Source: an uncultured Christensenella sp.
Lineage (GTDB): Bacteria > Bacillota > Clostridia > Christensenellales > Borkfalkiaceae
Assembly: GCA_910585235.1 (NCBI GenBank)
Contig: CAJUCM010000006.1
Span: 1-15,909, forward strand
DNA: 15,909 bases
Direction: 5' to 3'
Position numbers and translations under genes: made by a program
In this document: piece after piece, positions 1 through 6,107 of the stretch
Position numbering within the stretch: position 1 is the stretch's first letter
Layout: each line of letters starts with the position of its first letter
Notes under the pieces: model-generated
What the model was told of the DNA's origin: nothing
The model's input: the letters and a program-made list of their open reading frames with translations, nothing else
Database searches by the model: none

Positions 1-704
1 AGAACTATCAACAGCCGCAGATGCAGTACGACGATATGAGGAGCCTGCTCGCGGAGACGGTTTCGGCATTGCTCCCCGCCATGTCGCAGATGCAGGCGCT
101 ACCGCCCGCGCAGAGCGATGCGAACGCGTACGGCGCACCCCAGCCTCAGCCTCAGGCGGGCTACGGCGCGCCCCAGCAACAGTTCGGCGAGGCTTCGCCC
201 GAAACGGAGGCGTTGCGCGCGCAGATGGCGCAACAGCAGGCGCAAATGGCGGCGCAACAGGCGCAGATGGCACAGCAACAGGAACTTATCAACCAGTTGT
301 TGCAGAATCAGACGCAGGCGGCTTCCGCGCAGGCGTACGACGAAGCGGCGGCAGCGGCGGACGAAGCGTTCTGGATCGACGAGAGCGAGAAGATCGTATC
401 GCTCGAAGAGCTGTACGGAAAACTGAGCGACGATGCGAAACGGTGCTATTACGAGATCGGCAGTTATATTATGAACAAGCCGAGGACGATGCAGAACGAC
501 GGAAAGTACGCAGTACTGTTCAAATACCGCGGAAAGACGCTGTTCAAGCTGTGCATTAAAGAGGACGCGCCCGTACTGTACTACTCGACGGATGACGGAG
601 GCAAGAGCGAAGTCAGGATCAACGGTGCGGAAACGCTGGAAGCCGCAAGAAAGGTCGTCGATCTTCGGATCGCTCAGACGGACAGCGAACTCGGCGCAAT
701 CTGA
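1..704 (+). CDS. Gln-rich protein of unknown function, 5' end outside the window
   Basis: The reading frame is open from the window edge (codons from position 3: N-Y-Q-Q-P-Q before the first ATG at 21), so the true start is almost certainly upstream. From the ATG at 21 there are 227 residues. The first ~60 are Gln/Pro/Ala-rich with a QPQPQAGYG-type low-complexity tract. A repetitive Gln/Ala/Met segment follows (residues ~65-100, recurring AQMAQQQ), predicted to be helical or coiled coil. A charged, probably globular C-terminal domain starts near residue 118 (EKIVSLEELYGKLSDDAKR) and holds alternating strands such as YAVLFKYRGKTLFKLCIK and VLYYSTDD. I do not recognise the domain. There is no signal peptide or membrane helix in the visible part, so a cytoplasmic protein is most likely. 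A terminator follows directly. Confidence 0.8.
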   Translation, partial: NYQQPQMQYDDMRSLLAETVSALLPAMSQMQALPPAQSDANAYGAPQPQPQAGYGAPQQQFGEASPETEALRAQMAQQQAQMAAQQAQMAQQQELINQLLQNQTQAASAQAYDEAAAAADEAFWIDESEKIVSLEELYGKLSDDAKRCYYEIGSYIMNKPRTMQNDGKYAVLFKYRGKTLFKLCIKEDAPVLYYSTDDGGKSEVRINGAETLEAARKVVDLRIAQTDSELGAI

Positions 705-728
705 TTTTGCCGTAAAAAAGTTCAAAAC

Positions 729-778
729 AGGGATAGCTCTCCGCCTTGATCAAAGGCTGTGCGGGCTATCCCTATTTT
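729..778 (+). terminator. Intrinsic terminator after the Gln-rich gene
   Basis: AGGGATAGC (729-737) pairs perfectly with GCTATCCCT (765-773), and an inner GCCTT/AAGGC stem extends the hairpin. A short ATTTT tract follows. The U-run is weak and runs straight into the next promoter. Confidence 0.65.
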
Positions 779-804
779 ACATTTTTGAAAAATTGTGCTA
801 TAAT
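776..804 (+). promoter_or_regulatory. Sigma-A-type promoter for the 921-2567 operon
   Basis: TTTACA (776-781), a 17-bp spacer and TATAAT (799-804), with TGC immediately before the -10 (extended -10). The -35 overlaps the tail of the preceding terminator. Transcription would start near 811, giving a leader of about 110 nt before the ATG at 921. Confidence 0.7.
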
Positions 805-879
805 CATCAAAAAGCGTCCGCCGCCGTGCTGAAATCGACACTTCCGCCCCGCGGTGTTGTTCCGTTTTTTTCTTTTGTG

Positions 880-888
880 TGCTATGAT
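880..888 (+). promoter_or_regulatory. Possible second extended -10 element
   Basis: TGC-TATGAT (880-888) sits 33 bp before the ATG at 921. Its local context (TTGTGTGC-TATGAT-CGAT) resembles the upstream promoter's (ATTGTGC-TATAAT-CAT). No good -35 hexamer stands at 17 bp, so this is only a candidate second start site. Confidence 0.3.
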
Positions 889-920
889 CGATTTGAAGTT
901 CAGCACAGGAGGGTAAAAAA

Positions 921-1277
921 ATGAACACGGACAAAATTTATGCAGAGGCAATCGCAAACGAGTATTCGGTGAAGAATACTTCCAAGGTCGTACAGCTGAA
1001 AAAGCTGGACAGAAAGGTGAAGAGACCGCCCCTTGTACTTGCGATCGTTCTCGGAATCGTATCGACGCTGATTTTAGGCATCGGAATGTGTTTTGCAATG
1101 GGAACGCTGGGGGACGGCGGAACGGTCTTTATGATCGTCGGCAGTATCGTCGGGTCGCTGGGCATTGCGGGCGCGATCGCAAATTATTTTATCTATGACA
1201 AGTTCAGCAAAAGCAGAAAGCAAAAATATGCGGGCGACATTATCGCGCTTGCAAATTCGATCAGTGAAGAGGAATAA
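921..1277 (+). CDS. Small two-helix membrane protein of unknown function
   Basis: This is a 118-residue protein with a strong AGGAGG ribosome binding site about 8 nt before the ATG. The N-terminal ~34 residues are polar and basic. A hydrophobic helix follows at ~35-58 (LVLAIVLGIVSTLILGIG), then a short loop and a second helix at ~66-92 rich in Gly and Ile. A charged tail starts with YDKFSKSRKQKYA. The topology suggests a helical hairpin in the cytoplasmic membrane with both ends inside. I recognise no family. It is the first gene of a likely three-gene unit with a TetR-family regulator 26 nt downstream and a second membrane protein after that, so its expression probably depends on that regulator. 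Confidence 0.8.
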   Translation: MNTDKIYAEAIANEYSVKNTSKVVQLKKLDRKVKRPPLVLAIVLGIVSTLILGIGMCFAMGTLGDGGTVFMIVGSIVGSLGIAGAIANYFIYDKFSKSRKQKYAGDIIALANSISEEE

Positions 1278-1303
1278 AATTCTGTTTTCGGGAGGGCGGT
1301 CGT

Positions 1304-1882
1304 TTGAATAAATCGGAAAGCAAATATTTTAACACCGCCCGACTGATGGACGAAGCGTTGTTGCAACTGCTTGAAAAAAAGGATTTCGATTACATTACGG
1401 TCAAAGAAATTTGCGTGAAAGCGGGCGTGAACCGTTCCACCTTTTATCTGCATTACGAAAGCATGAACGATCTCTTGGAAGAAAGTCTTGCCTACGGTTA
1501 TTCCCGCTTTACGGAAAAGTACGATCAGTCGGCAATCGACAGGGAAAAGCTGAAAACCTGTCCGCTTGAAGAACTGTATCTGATCTCGCCGAAGTATATC
1601 ATTCCCTATCTTTCGGTTCTGAAAGAATATAAAAAACTGTTCATGGCGGCAATTTCCAAACCGAATTTATTTAGGATTCCCAATTCGTTTCAGGAGGCGT
1701 ACAAAGAAATTTTTGAGCCGATTCTGGAACGCTACCACGTTCCGCAGAAAGAGCGGAAGTACATGCTGATGTTCTATGTGAGCGGAATGCACGCGGTCAT
1801 CGTCGAATGGCTGAAAGGCGGATGCGAGGAAGATATGGAATATATTGCGGATTTGCTCGTAAAATACACGCCCGTCGGTTGA
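1304..1882 (+). CDS. TetR/AcrR-family transcriptional regulator
   Basis: 192 residues, starting at TTG with GGAGG about 8 nt upstream (1291-1295). The N-terminal helix-turn-helix lies at residues ~10-60 and contains the classic TetR pattern ITVKEICVKAGVNRSTFYLH followed by YESMNDLLEE. The remainder is the helical ligand-binding and dimerisation domain. Its end (RKYMLMFYVSGMHAVIVEWL, then a Gly/Glu stretch) resembles the C-terminal domain common in Clostridia TetR proteins. It lies between two membrane-protein genes; the next ATG begins 2 nt after its stop, implying translational coupling. The likely role is repression of its own operon, by family analogy. The inducer cannot be read from the sequence. 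Confidence 0.92.
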   Translation: MNKSESKYFNTARLMDEALLQLLEKKDFDYITVKEICVKAGVNRSTFYLHYESMNDLLEESLAYGYSRFTEKYDQSAIDREKLKTCPLEELYLISPKYIIPYLSVLKEYKKLFMAAISKPNLFRIPNSFQEAYKEIFEPILERYHVPQKERKYMLMFYVSGMHAVIVEWLKGGCEEDMEYIADLLVKYTPVG

Positions 1883-1883
1883 T

Positions 1884-2567
1884 ATGAAATTACGGGAAAG
1901 AATCGGAAAATCGAAGATTCTGGGCGGCGCTGTCGCCGACCGCGGCGTCCGTGCGCTGTTGTTGTTCATCGGCTCGTTTGCCGTGAATATTTTCATCGCG
2001 TGCGTCAATGCCGCGGCGGGCATTCTGTATTCGTCGATTTGGTACGGGGCGTTGGCGGTTTACTATATCGTTCTTACATTGCAGAAGGGCATTTTTTTGG
2101 GAACGCTCCGCAATACGAAAAAAAAGTATGCCGAGGACGAAGCGCGGTACCGGCGGGAAGTTACGAAAATATACATTGCGAACGGCGCGATCCTGCTGTT
2201 TCTGCAAGCCGCGCTGACCGCCGCGATCGTTCAGATGGTGACGACGGAAAAACCCGCTCAAACGGGTATGGTGATCGCGATCGCCAACGCCGCCTATTCC
2301 TTTTTCAAGATCACAGTTGCGATTGTCAATTTGGTCAAGACGGTAAGAATGCAGAACGCCGTATTGCAGACGATACGGAACATCAATTTTGTTGACGCGC
2401 TCGTCTCGATCCTTGCCCTGACCTCAACGCTGATCTGCACGTTCGGGGATTTTAGCAGTATGCGGGCGACGCTTATTTTTACCGCCGTCGCCGTGAGCAT
2501 TGCGGTGATCGCCGTCGGGGTCACGATGATCGTCAAAGGGGCATTAAGATTAAAACGATTGGAATAA
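1884..2567 (+). CDS. Six-helix membrane protein of unknown function
   Basis: 227 residues, starting one nucleotide after the TetR stop (TGA-T-ATG) with no strong ribosome binding site of its own, so translation is probably coupled. Hydrophobic segments lie at about residues 22-42, 46-66, 97-118, 125-150, 167-187 and 193-217, separated by short basic loops (for example NTKKKYAEDEARYRRE between helices 2 and 3). I see no transporter signature, ATPase motif or catalytic residues. The context suggests an integral membrane protein controlled by the adjacent TetR regulator, perhaps acting with the small membrane protein at 921-1277. It ends at a strong terminator. Confidence 0.8.
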   Translation: MKLRERIGKSKILGGAVADRGVRALLLFIGSFAVNIFIACVNAAAGILYSSIWYGALAVYYIVLTLQKGIFLGTLRNTKKKYAEDEARYRREVTKIYIANGAILLFLQAALTAAIVQMVTTEKPAQTGMVIAIANAAYSFFKITVAIVNLVKTVRMQNAVLQTIRNINFVDALVSILALTSTLICTFGDFSSMRATLIFTAVAVSIAVIAVGVTMIVKGALRLKRLE

Positions 2568-2587
2568 GTTTGATTTATTTTAGGAAT

Positions 2588-2623
2588 AGGGCGGAGAATT
2601 TCAAAATCTCCGCCCTGTTTTTT
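2588..2623 (+). terminator. Strong intrinsic terminator of the TetR operon
   Basis: AGGGCGGAGA (2588-2597) pairs perfectly with TCTCCGCCCT (2607-2616) around a 9-nt loop, followed by TGTTTTTT-type sequence. Confidence 0.92.
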
Positions 2624-2693
2624 ATGCAAAATTCCGCGTGATAAATCCGCATAAATTTTTTCCGACTGCTCAAATTGTGCATAGGAGGAAATT

Positions 2694-3437
2694 ATGAAGA
2701 AGTATTTGGCAATCGGCGCATTGACGCTTGCTCTTACCGCCTCTGCCGCGGCGTCCGTCACGGCGATTGCGGTAAATGCCGGGCGCGATACCGCCGAAAC
2801 AGCGATCGAGCTTTCTGTGGAAGCCGCCGTTCTCCGTCAGGGGAGCCGCGGGGGCGAAGTCAAGGAAGTTCAGCGCAGACTGAAACAATGGGGCTACTAT
2901 TCGGGTGCCGTGGACGGAATTTTCGGTTCCGGCACGAAAAAAGCGGTCATTTCGTTCCAGAAAAAGAACGGGCTGACGGCGGACGGTATCGTGGGCAAAG
3001 CCACTTATGCGGCGCTCGGCATGAACGACTCGTATAATGTGCTCGACGGAAACAAGAATAACAAACCGTCGTCCTCGAATTACAGTTCGTCCGACGTGTA
3101 TCTGATGGCGAAGGCGATCTATGCGGAAGGCAGAGGAGAGAGCTATACGGGGCAGGTGGCGATCGGCGCGGTCATTATGAACCGCCTGAGAAGTCCGTCG
3201 TTCCCGAATACGATCTCAGGCGTCATCTATCAGAAGGGCGCTTTCACGGCGGTTGCGGACGGGCAGATCAATCTCGAACCCAACCAGACCGCTTACAACG
3301 CCGCGCGCGACGCGATGAACGGTTGGGACCCGACCTACGGCGCACTCTATTACTATAATCCCGCCAAGGCTACGAGCGCGTGGATTTTCAGCCGTCAGAC
3401 GGTGACGACCATCGGCAAACACGTATTTGCCATTTAA
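2694..3437 (+). CDS. sleB: SleB-type spore cortex-lytic enzyme
   Basis: 247 residues; AGGAGG stands just before the ATG. A secretion signal occupies residues 1-~29 (MKKYLAIGALTLALTASAAA, likely cleaved after VNA). A PG_binding_1 domain follows at ~46-109 (VLRQGSRGGEVKEVQRRL, then DGIFGSGTKKAV and ADGIVG), then a short Ser/Asn linker. The SleB hydrolase domain (Hydrolase_2) runs from ~134 to the end and holds the family core AIYAEGRGESYTGQVAIGAV with putative catalytic Glu145, then NRLRSPSFPNT and the C-terminal YYYNPAKAT motif. Enzymes of this family are lytic transglycosylases that degrade muramic-delta-lactam cortex peptidoglycan during germination. The order signal, peptidoglycan-binding, catalytic matches B. 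subtilis SleB, and ypeB follows 9 nt later, as in Bacillus. This marks the organism as a spore former. I could not identify a convincing sigma-G promoter upstream. Confidence 0.95.
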   Translation: MKKYLAIGALTLALTASAAASVTAIAVNAGRDTAETAIELSVEAAVLRQGSRGGEVKEVQRRLKQWGYYSGAVDGIFGSGTKKAVISFQKKNGLTADGIVGKATYAALGMNDSYNVLDGNKNNKPSSSNYSSSDVYLMAKAIYAEGRGESYTGQVAIGAVIMNRLRSPSFPNTISGVIYQKGAFTAVADGQINLEPNQTAYNAARDAMNGWDPTYGALYYYNPAKATSAWIFSRQTVTTIGKHVFAI

Positions 3438-3446
3438 GGAGGAGAC

Positions 3447-5450
3447 ATGAAAAAGGAAATCGGAAAAAACGTATCGAGCGGTGCAAAGAAAGTCGAAAGC
3501 GTAGAACAGGAAAAGGCTTACGAAGCGGAAAAGACGGCGCCTAAAAAACCTGTCAAAAAGACGGCGAAGCAGACCGCGAAAAAGAAAAGCGTAAAGGCTT
3601 CCGCGCCGAAAAAGAAACTTTCCCCGAAAGAATCCAAGAAAGAGGAAAAGAAGAAGAGAGCGGAAGCAAAGGAAAAGGCGGCTGCGGAAAAGAGACTGAA
3701 CGCCGCCAAGAAGAAAGCCGCCAAAAAGGAAGAAAAGCTCTTGAAGCGCGCAAAGCTCAAAGAGAAGAAACTCGAAAAGAAGACCGCTCTCAAAGCGAAA
3801 AAGATCGAAAAGAAGGCGGCGCTGAAAGAGAAAAAGGCGGAGCGCATTCAAGCCAAAGAGAATAAAAAGGCGGAGCTGAAAGCAAAGAAGCTCGAAAAGA
3901 AATCGGAAAAGGCGGCGCGCCGCGAGATTCTCAAAAACGAGTCGAAAGCGGAAAAGCAAAAGAGGCTCGCCCGTGAAAAGAAAGAGCACGCCGCGATCCG
4001 CCGCAAAAAGCAGGAGGCGCGGGACAAAGCGCGCGAGAGAAAGGCGCAGGCGCGCGAAGCAAAGCGCGAAAGAAGAGCGGAGAACAGAAAGCACAAGCGC
4101 GAACAGAGGACGGAACGCAAAAAGCACGCGCCCGGCTTCGGCGGCTGGCTTGCGGCGGTCATCTCCCTCGGCACGGCGGCTCTTGCGCTGGCGACCGTCG
4201 TCACGGCGGGCGCGGTGCGCATGAACGAAATGGATACCGAGGCGGCAAGCGGTTACCGCTCCACACTCTACGAAATGGTTTCCGTATCCGAGGATATGGA
4301 CGGAAATTTATCGAAGCTGAGAATTGCCACGGGCAGAGAGGAACAGCGCAGACTGCTGACCGATCTTCTTGTAGATAGTGAGCTTATGGAGAGCGCGCTC
4401 GAACGCATTCCCGTTGACGCGGCGACAAGTACGGATATATCGTCTTTCGTCAACCGCACGGGCAGTTATGCAAGAACTCTGCTTGCGCAGCTTGCAAAGG
4501 GCAAGACCCTCACCGAGACCGAACTGAATACGGTGAACTACCTCTATGAGGTGAACTCGGCTCTGTATCACGAACTGAACGGGATCGTTATGAACATGAG
4601 CGACAGCGATCTTCACGCGTTCATGAACGGCGGAAAGAGCGATTTGCAGAACCGCTTCACGGAAGCGGGACAGAACACGCACAAGACCCCCGAAACGACG
4701 GTGGATGCGCCCTTCTCCGGCGTAGGCAACGTAGGCGAAAATCAGCTTATGGGGCAGGAAGAAATTACGGAAGAACGCGCTACCCAGCTCGTGAAAGATT
4801 ACTTTAACGGCTACCACGTGACCGACGTCCGCATGACGGGCGAGGGCACGGCGCACGGCGCGGGACTCTATAACTACGTTCTGACCGACGAAAACGGCAA
4901 CGAGATCTATGCGGAAATCACGAAGAACGGCGGAAACCTGATCTTCTTCGACACCTATGAAGAGTGCAGTCAGAAGAATTTCGACCTTGAAACCTGCGAC
5001 CGTCTTGCAAGAGATTATCTTGCTTCGATCGGGATCAGAAACGTTGAGGCGAGCTTCCTCTCCGATACGGGCATGGTTGCGAACATCACTTATGTGAGCG
5101 TGCAGGACGGCGTGCGCGTGTATTCCGATTCGATCAGAGTGCGCGTATGCGAGGAAAAGGGCAGAGTGGTCGGCATGGACGCTTCGGGATATTTGTTCAA
5201 TCACATCGGACGCGATTTCTCCGAACCCGAAATCGGGGAACGGGAAGCATTGAGCGCGATTAGCAGTTACCTGACGCCCTATGAAGTCAATCTTGCCATG
5301 ATCGCGGTGAACGGCGAAGAAGTGCTTGCTTACGAGATCGCCTGCTACACCGAGACGGAAAACTTTATCGTATATGTCGATGCAAAATCGGGGGAAGAAA
5401 TTCAGGTATTCCTCATCCGTGAAGGCGAAGGCGGAAAATATATCAGATAA
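3447..5450 (+). CDS. ypeB: YpeB-like germination protein with a long basic N-terminal extension
   Basis: 667 residues, with GGAGG before the ATG. Residues 1-~228 are low complexity: first an H1-like Lys/Ala/Pro stretch (APKKPVKKTAKQTAKKK), then repeated Lys/Glu/Ala/Arg heptad-like helix (KLKEKKLEKKTALKAKKIEK), turning Arg-rich near 180-225. A single membrane helix lies at ~231-258 (GWLAAVISLGTAALALATVV). The part after it matches YpeB: a helical domain (YRSTLYEMVSVSEDMDGNL) to ~400, then three PepSY-like repeats from ~437 to the end. YpeB stabilises and localises SleB in the spore. B. subtilis YpeB is about 450 residues with only a short N-terminus, so the extension is extra. The helix places it on the cytoplasmic side of the inner spore membrane. 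Assignment rests on the C-terminal two-thirds and on linkage to sleB. Confidence 0.9.
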   Translation: MKKEIGKNVSSGAKKVESVEQEKAYEAEKTAPKKPVKKTAKQTAKKKSVKASAPKKKLSPKESKKEEKKKRAEAKEKAAAEKRLNAAKKKAAKKEEKLLKRAKLKEKKLEKKTALKAKKIEKKAALKEKKAERIQAKENKKAELKAKKLEKKSEKAARREILKNESKAEKQKRLAREKKEHAAIRRKKQEARDKARERKAQAREAKRERRAENRKHKREQRTERKKHAPGFGGWLAAVISLGTAALALATVVTAGAVRMNEMDTEAASGYRSTLYEMVSVSEDMDGNLSKLRIATGREEQRRLLTDLLVDSELMESALERIPVDAATSTDISSFVNRTGSYARTLLAQLAKGKTLTETELNTVNYLYEVNSALYHELNGIVMNMSDSDLHAFMNGGKSDLQNRFTEAGQNTHKTPETTVDAPFSGVGNVGENQLMGQEEITEERATQLVKDYFNGYHVTDVRMTGEGTAHGAGLYNYVLTDENGNEIYAEITKNGGNLIFFDTYEECSQKNFDLETCDRLARDYLASIGIRNVEASFLSDTGMVANITYVSVQDGVRVYSDSIRVRVCEEKGRVVGMDASGYLFNHIGRDFSEPEIGEREALSAISSYLTPYEVNLAMIAVNGEEVLAYEIACYTETENFIVYVDAKSGEEIQVFLIREGEGGKYIR

Positions 5451-5460
5451 GCAAATATTA

Positions 5461-5494
5461 AAAAAATGCAGACCCCAAGGGTCTGCATTTTTTT
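5461..5494 (+). terminator. Terminator of sleB-ypeB (bidirectional form)
   Basis: AAAAAATGCAGACCC (5461-5475) pairs with GGGTCTGCATTTTTT (5479-5493) around a 3-4 nt loop. The A-run and T-run flanks allow termination on either strand. Confidence 0.93.
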
Positions 5495-5503
5495 GATGTT
5501 TTC

Positions 5504-5635
5504 AAATCGATAAAAAAGCGGCACGCCGAGGACGTCGTGCCCTACGGGGGTCGGCGGGCGATTGTGTTTTATGCGAACCGAAAACGGGGGATTCCGCACT
5601 GCCAGCTTGTAGGGCGTGGCGTCCCCGACACGCCG
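5504..5635. repeat. Palindrome-ended intergenic repeat, copy 1
   Basis: About 132 bp, matching copy 2 (5654-5785) with roughly 10-11 mismatches at an exact 150-bp offset. The ends form an imperfect inverted repeat: CGGCACGCCGAGGACGTCG (from 5519) and the reverse complement of the right end, CGGCGTGTCGGGGACGCCA, continue into a shared GCCCTAC. About 20 of 27 positions agree and all the differences are transitions. Each end can also form its own hairpin (GGCACG/CGTGCC and GGCGTG/CACGCC). There is no transposase. The form is that of a REP- or MITE-like element. Confidence 0.85.
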
Positions 5636-5653
5636 TTGCGGATTTGCATGATG

Positions 5654-5785
5654 AAATCAATTAAAAAGCGGCACGCTGCGGAGGTCGTGCCCTACGGGGA
5701 TCGGCGGGCGATTGTGTTTTATGCGAACCGAAAGCGGGGGATACCGCACCGCCAACTTGTAGGGCGTGGCGTCCCCGACACGCCG
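5654..5785. repeat. Palindrome-ended intergenic repeat, copy 2
   Basis: Second copy of the 5504-5635 unit, in the same orientation and separated from it by an 18-bp spacer (5636-5653). The central part (TCGGCGGGCGATTGTGTTTT and the next ~15 bases) is identical in both copies. The reading frame that crosses both copies is a by-product of the repeat and not a gene. Confidence 0.85.
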
Positions 5786-5795
5786 CAGTAAACAA

Positions 5796-5825
5796 ACAAA
5801 GACCCCGCAAAAGCGGGGTCTTTGT
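5796..5825 (-). terminator. Intrinsic terminator of the small HTH regulator
   Basis: ACAAAGACCCCGC (5796-5808) pairs perfectly with GCGGGGTCTTTGT (5813-5825) around an AAAA loop. It lies 2 bp beyond the stop of the - strand gene, and the - strand continues with TTTGTTT after the hairpin. Confidence 0.85.
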
Positions 5826-5827
5826 AT

Positions 5828-6040
5828 TTACTTTTTCAAGCCTAGTATCTCGTCTGCGGATACGTCGAGTATCTCGCATAAATTTGCCAAAGTGTCGATA
5901 GCGGGAAATTTATCCAAATTCATATATTTACTGATCGTCGATGGATTGATTCCGAGTTTTTCCGCAATTTCTTTTTGAGAAAGCGAACTCGTGCGTATTT
6001 CGTTTCGCAGTCGTTCCTGAATATCCTTTAATAAAATCAT
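5828..6040 (-). CDS. Small Cro/C1-type (XRE) helix-turn-helix regulator
   Basis: 70 residues, consisting of one HTH_3-type domain. The core reads LSQKEIAEKLGINPSTISKY (residues ~20-39), followed by FPAIDTLANLCEILDVSADE and a short LGLKK tail. This is the standard five-helix fold with no effector, peptidase or dimerisation domain attached. No ribosome binding site is visible before the ATG, and the likely -10 (TACTAT on the - strand, 6055-6050) puts the transcript start only a few bases from the ATG, so the mRNA may be leaderless or nearly so. It is transcribed divergently from a strong promoter for a ~195-nt RNA. The likely role is autoregulation and control of that divergent promoter. That target is inferred from the layout only. 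Confidence 0.9.
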   Translation of the reverse strand: MILLKDIQERLRNEIRTSSLSQKEIAEKLGINPSTISKYMNLDKFPAIDTLANLCEILDVSADEILGLKK

Positions 6041-6049
6041 AATTTAATA

Positions 6050-6079
6050 ATAGTACAATGTGCAATTTTTGCTTGACAA
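6050..6079 (-). promoter_or_regulatory. Promoter of the HTH regulator gene
   Basis: On the - strand: TTGTCA (6079-6074), an 18-bp spacer and TACTAT (6055-6050). It is a moderate match. The -35 lies almost entirely within the -35 of the + strand promoter at 6073. Confidence 0.5.
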
Positions 6080-6096
6080 ATGCGCACTGTGCCATT
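6056..6096. promoter_or_regulatory. Candidate operator: direct repeats in the divergent promoter
   Basis: CAATGTGCAATT (6056-6067) and CACTGTGCCATT (6085-6096) share CA-N-TGTGC-N-ATT at a 29-bp spacing (about three helical turns). A related TGCGCA lies at 6081-6086. The left copy sits beside the - strand -10 and the right copy beside the + strand -10. This placement suits binding by the adjacent HTH protein, but binding is inferred. Confidence 0.45.
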
Positions 6097-6101
6097 ATAA
6101 T
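6073..6101 (+). promoter_or_regulatory. Consensus promoter of the ~195-nt RNA
   Basis: TTGACA (6073-6078), exactly 17 bp, TATAAT (6096-6101): a perfect sigma-A consensus. Transcription should start near 6108. No ORF with a ribosome binding site follows before the terminator at 6275-6305. Confidence 0.85.
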
Positions 6102-6107
6102 ATTGTT

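Noticed and set aside
99..725. 208-residue - strand ORF opposite the Gln-rich gene
   Set aside because: Its Leu/Arg/Gln-rich composition is the complement of the Gln/Ala repeats. The + strand frame has the more protein-like C-terminal domain and a following terminator.
2624..2693. Sigma-G promoter upstream of sleB
   Set aside because: GCATA- and CATAAAT-like pieces exist, but no pair has good hexamers at a proper spacing, so I do not call it, even though sigma-G control is expected from the family.
3216..4127. 303-residue Phe/Leu/Arg-rich - strand ORF that looks membrane-like
   Set aside because: It is the antisense of the AAG/GAA-rich 5' end of ypeB; the Leu/Phe richness is a complement artefact.
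5504..5785. CRISPR array
   Set aside because: There are only two units, each ~132 bp with an 18-bp spacer. The sizes are wrong for CRISPR and there are no cas genes.
5537..5791. 84-residue ORF with an internal peptide repeat
   Set aside because: It is the translation of the tandem DNA repeat, because 150 is a multiple of three. There is no ribosome binding site and it ends in the repeat edge.
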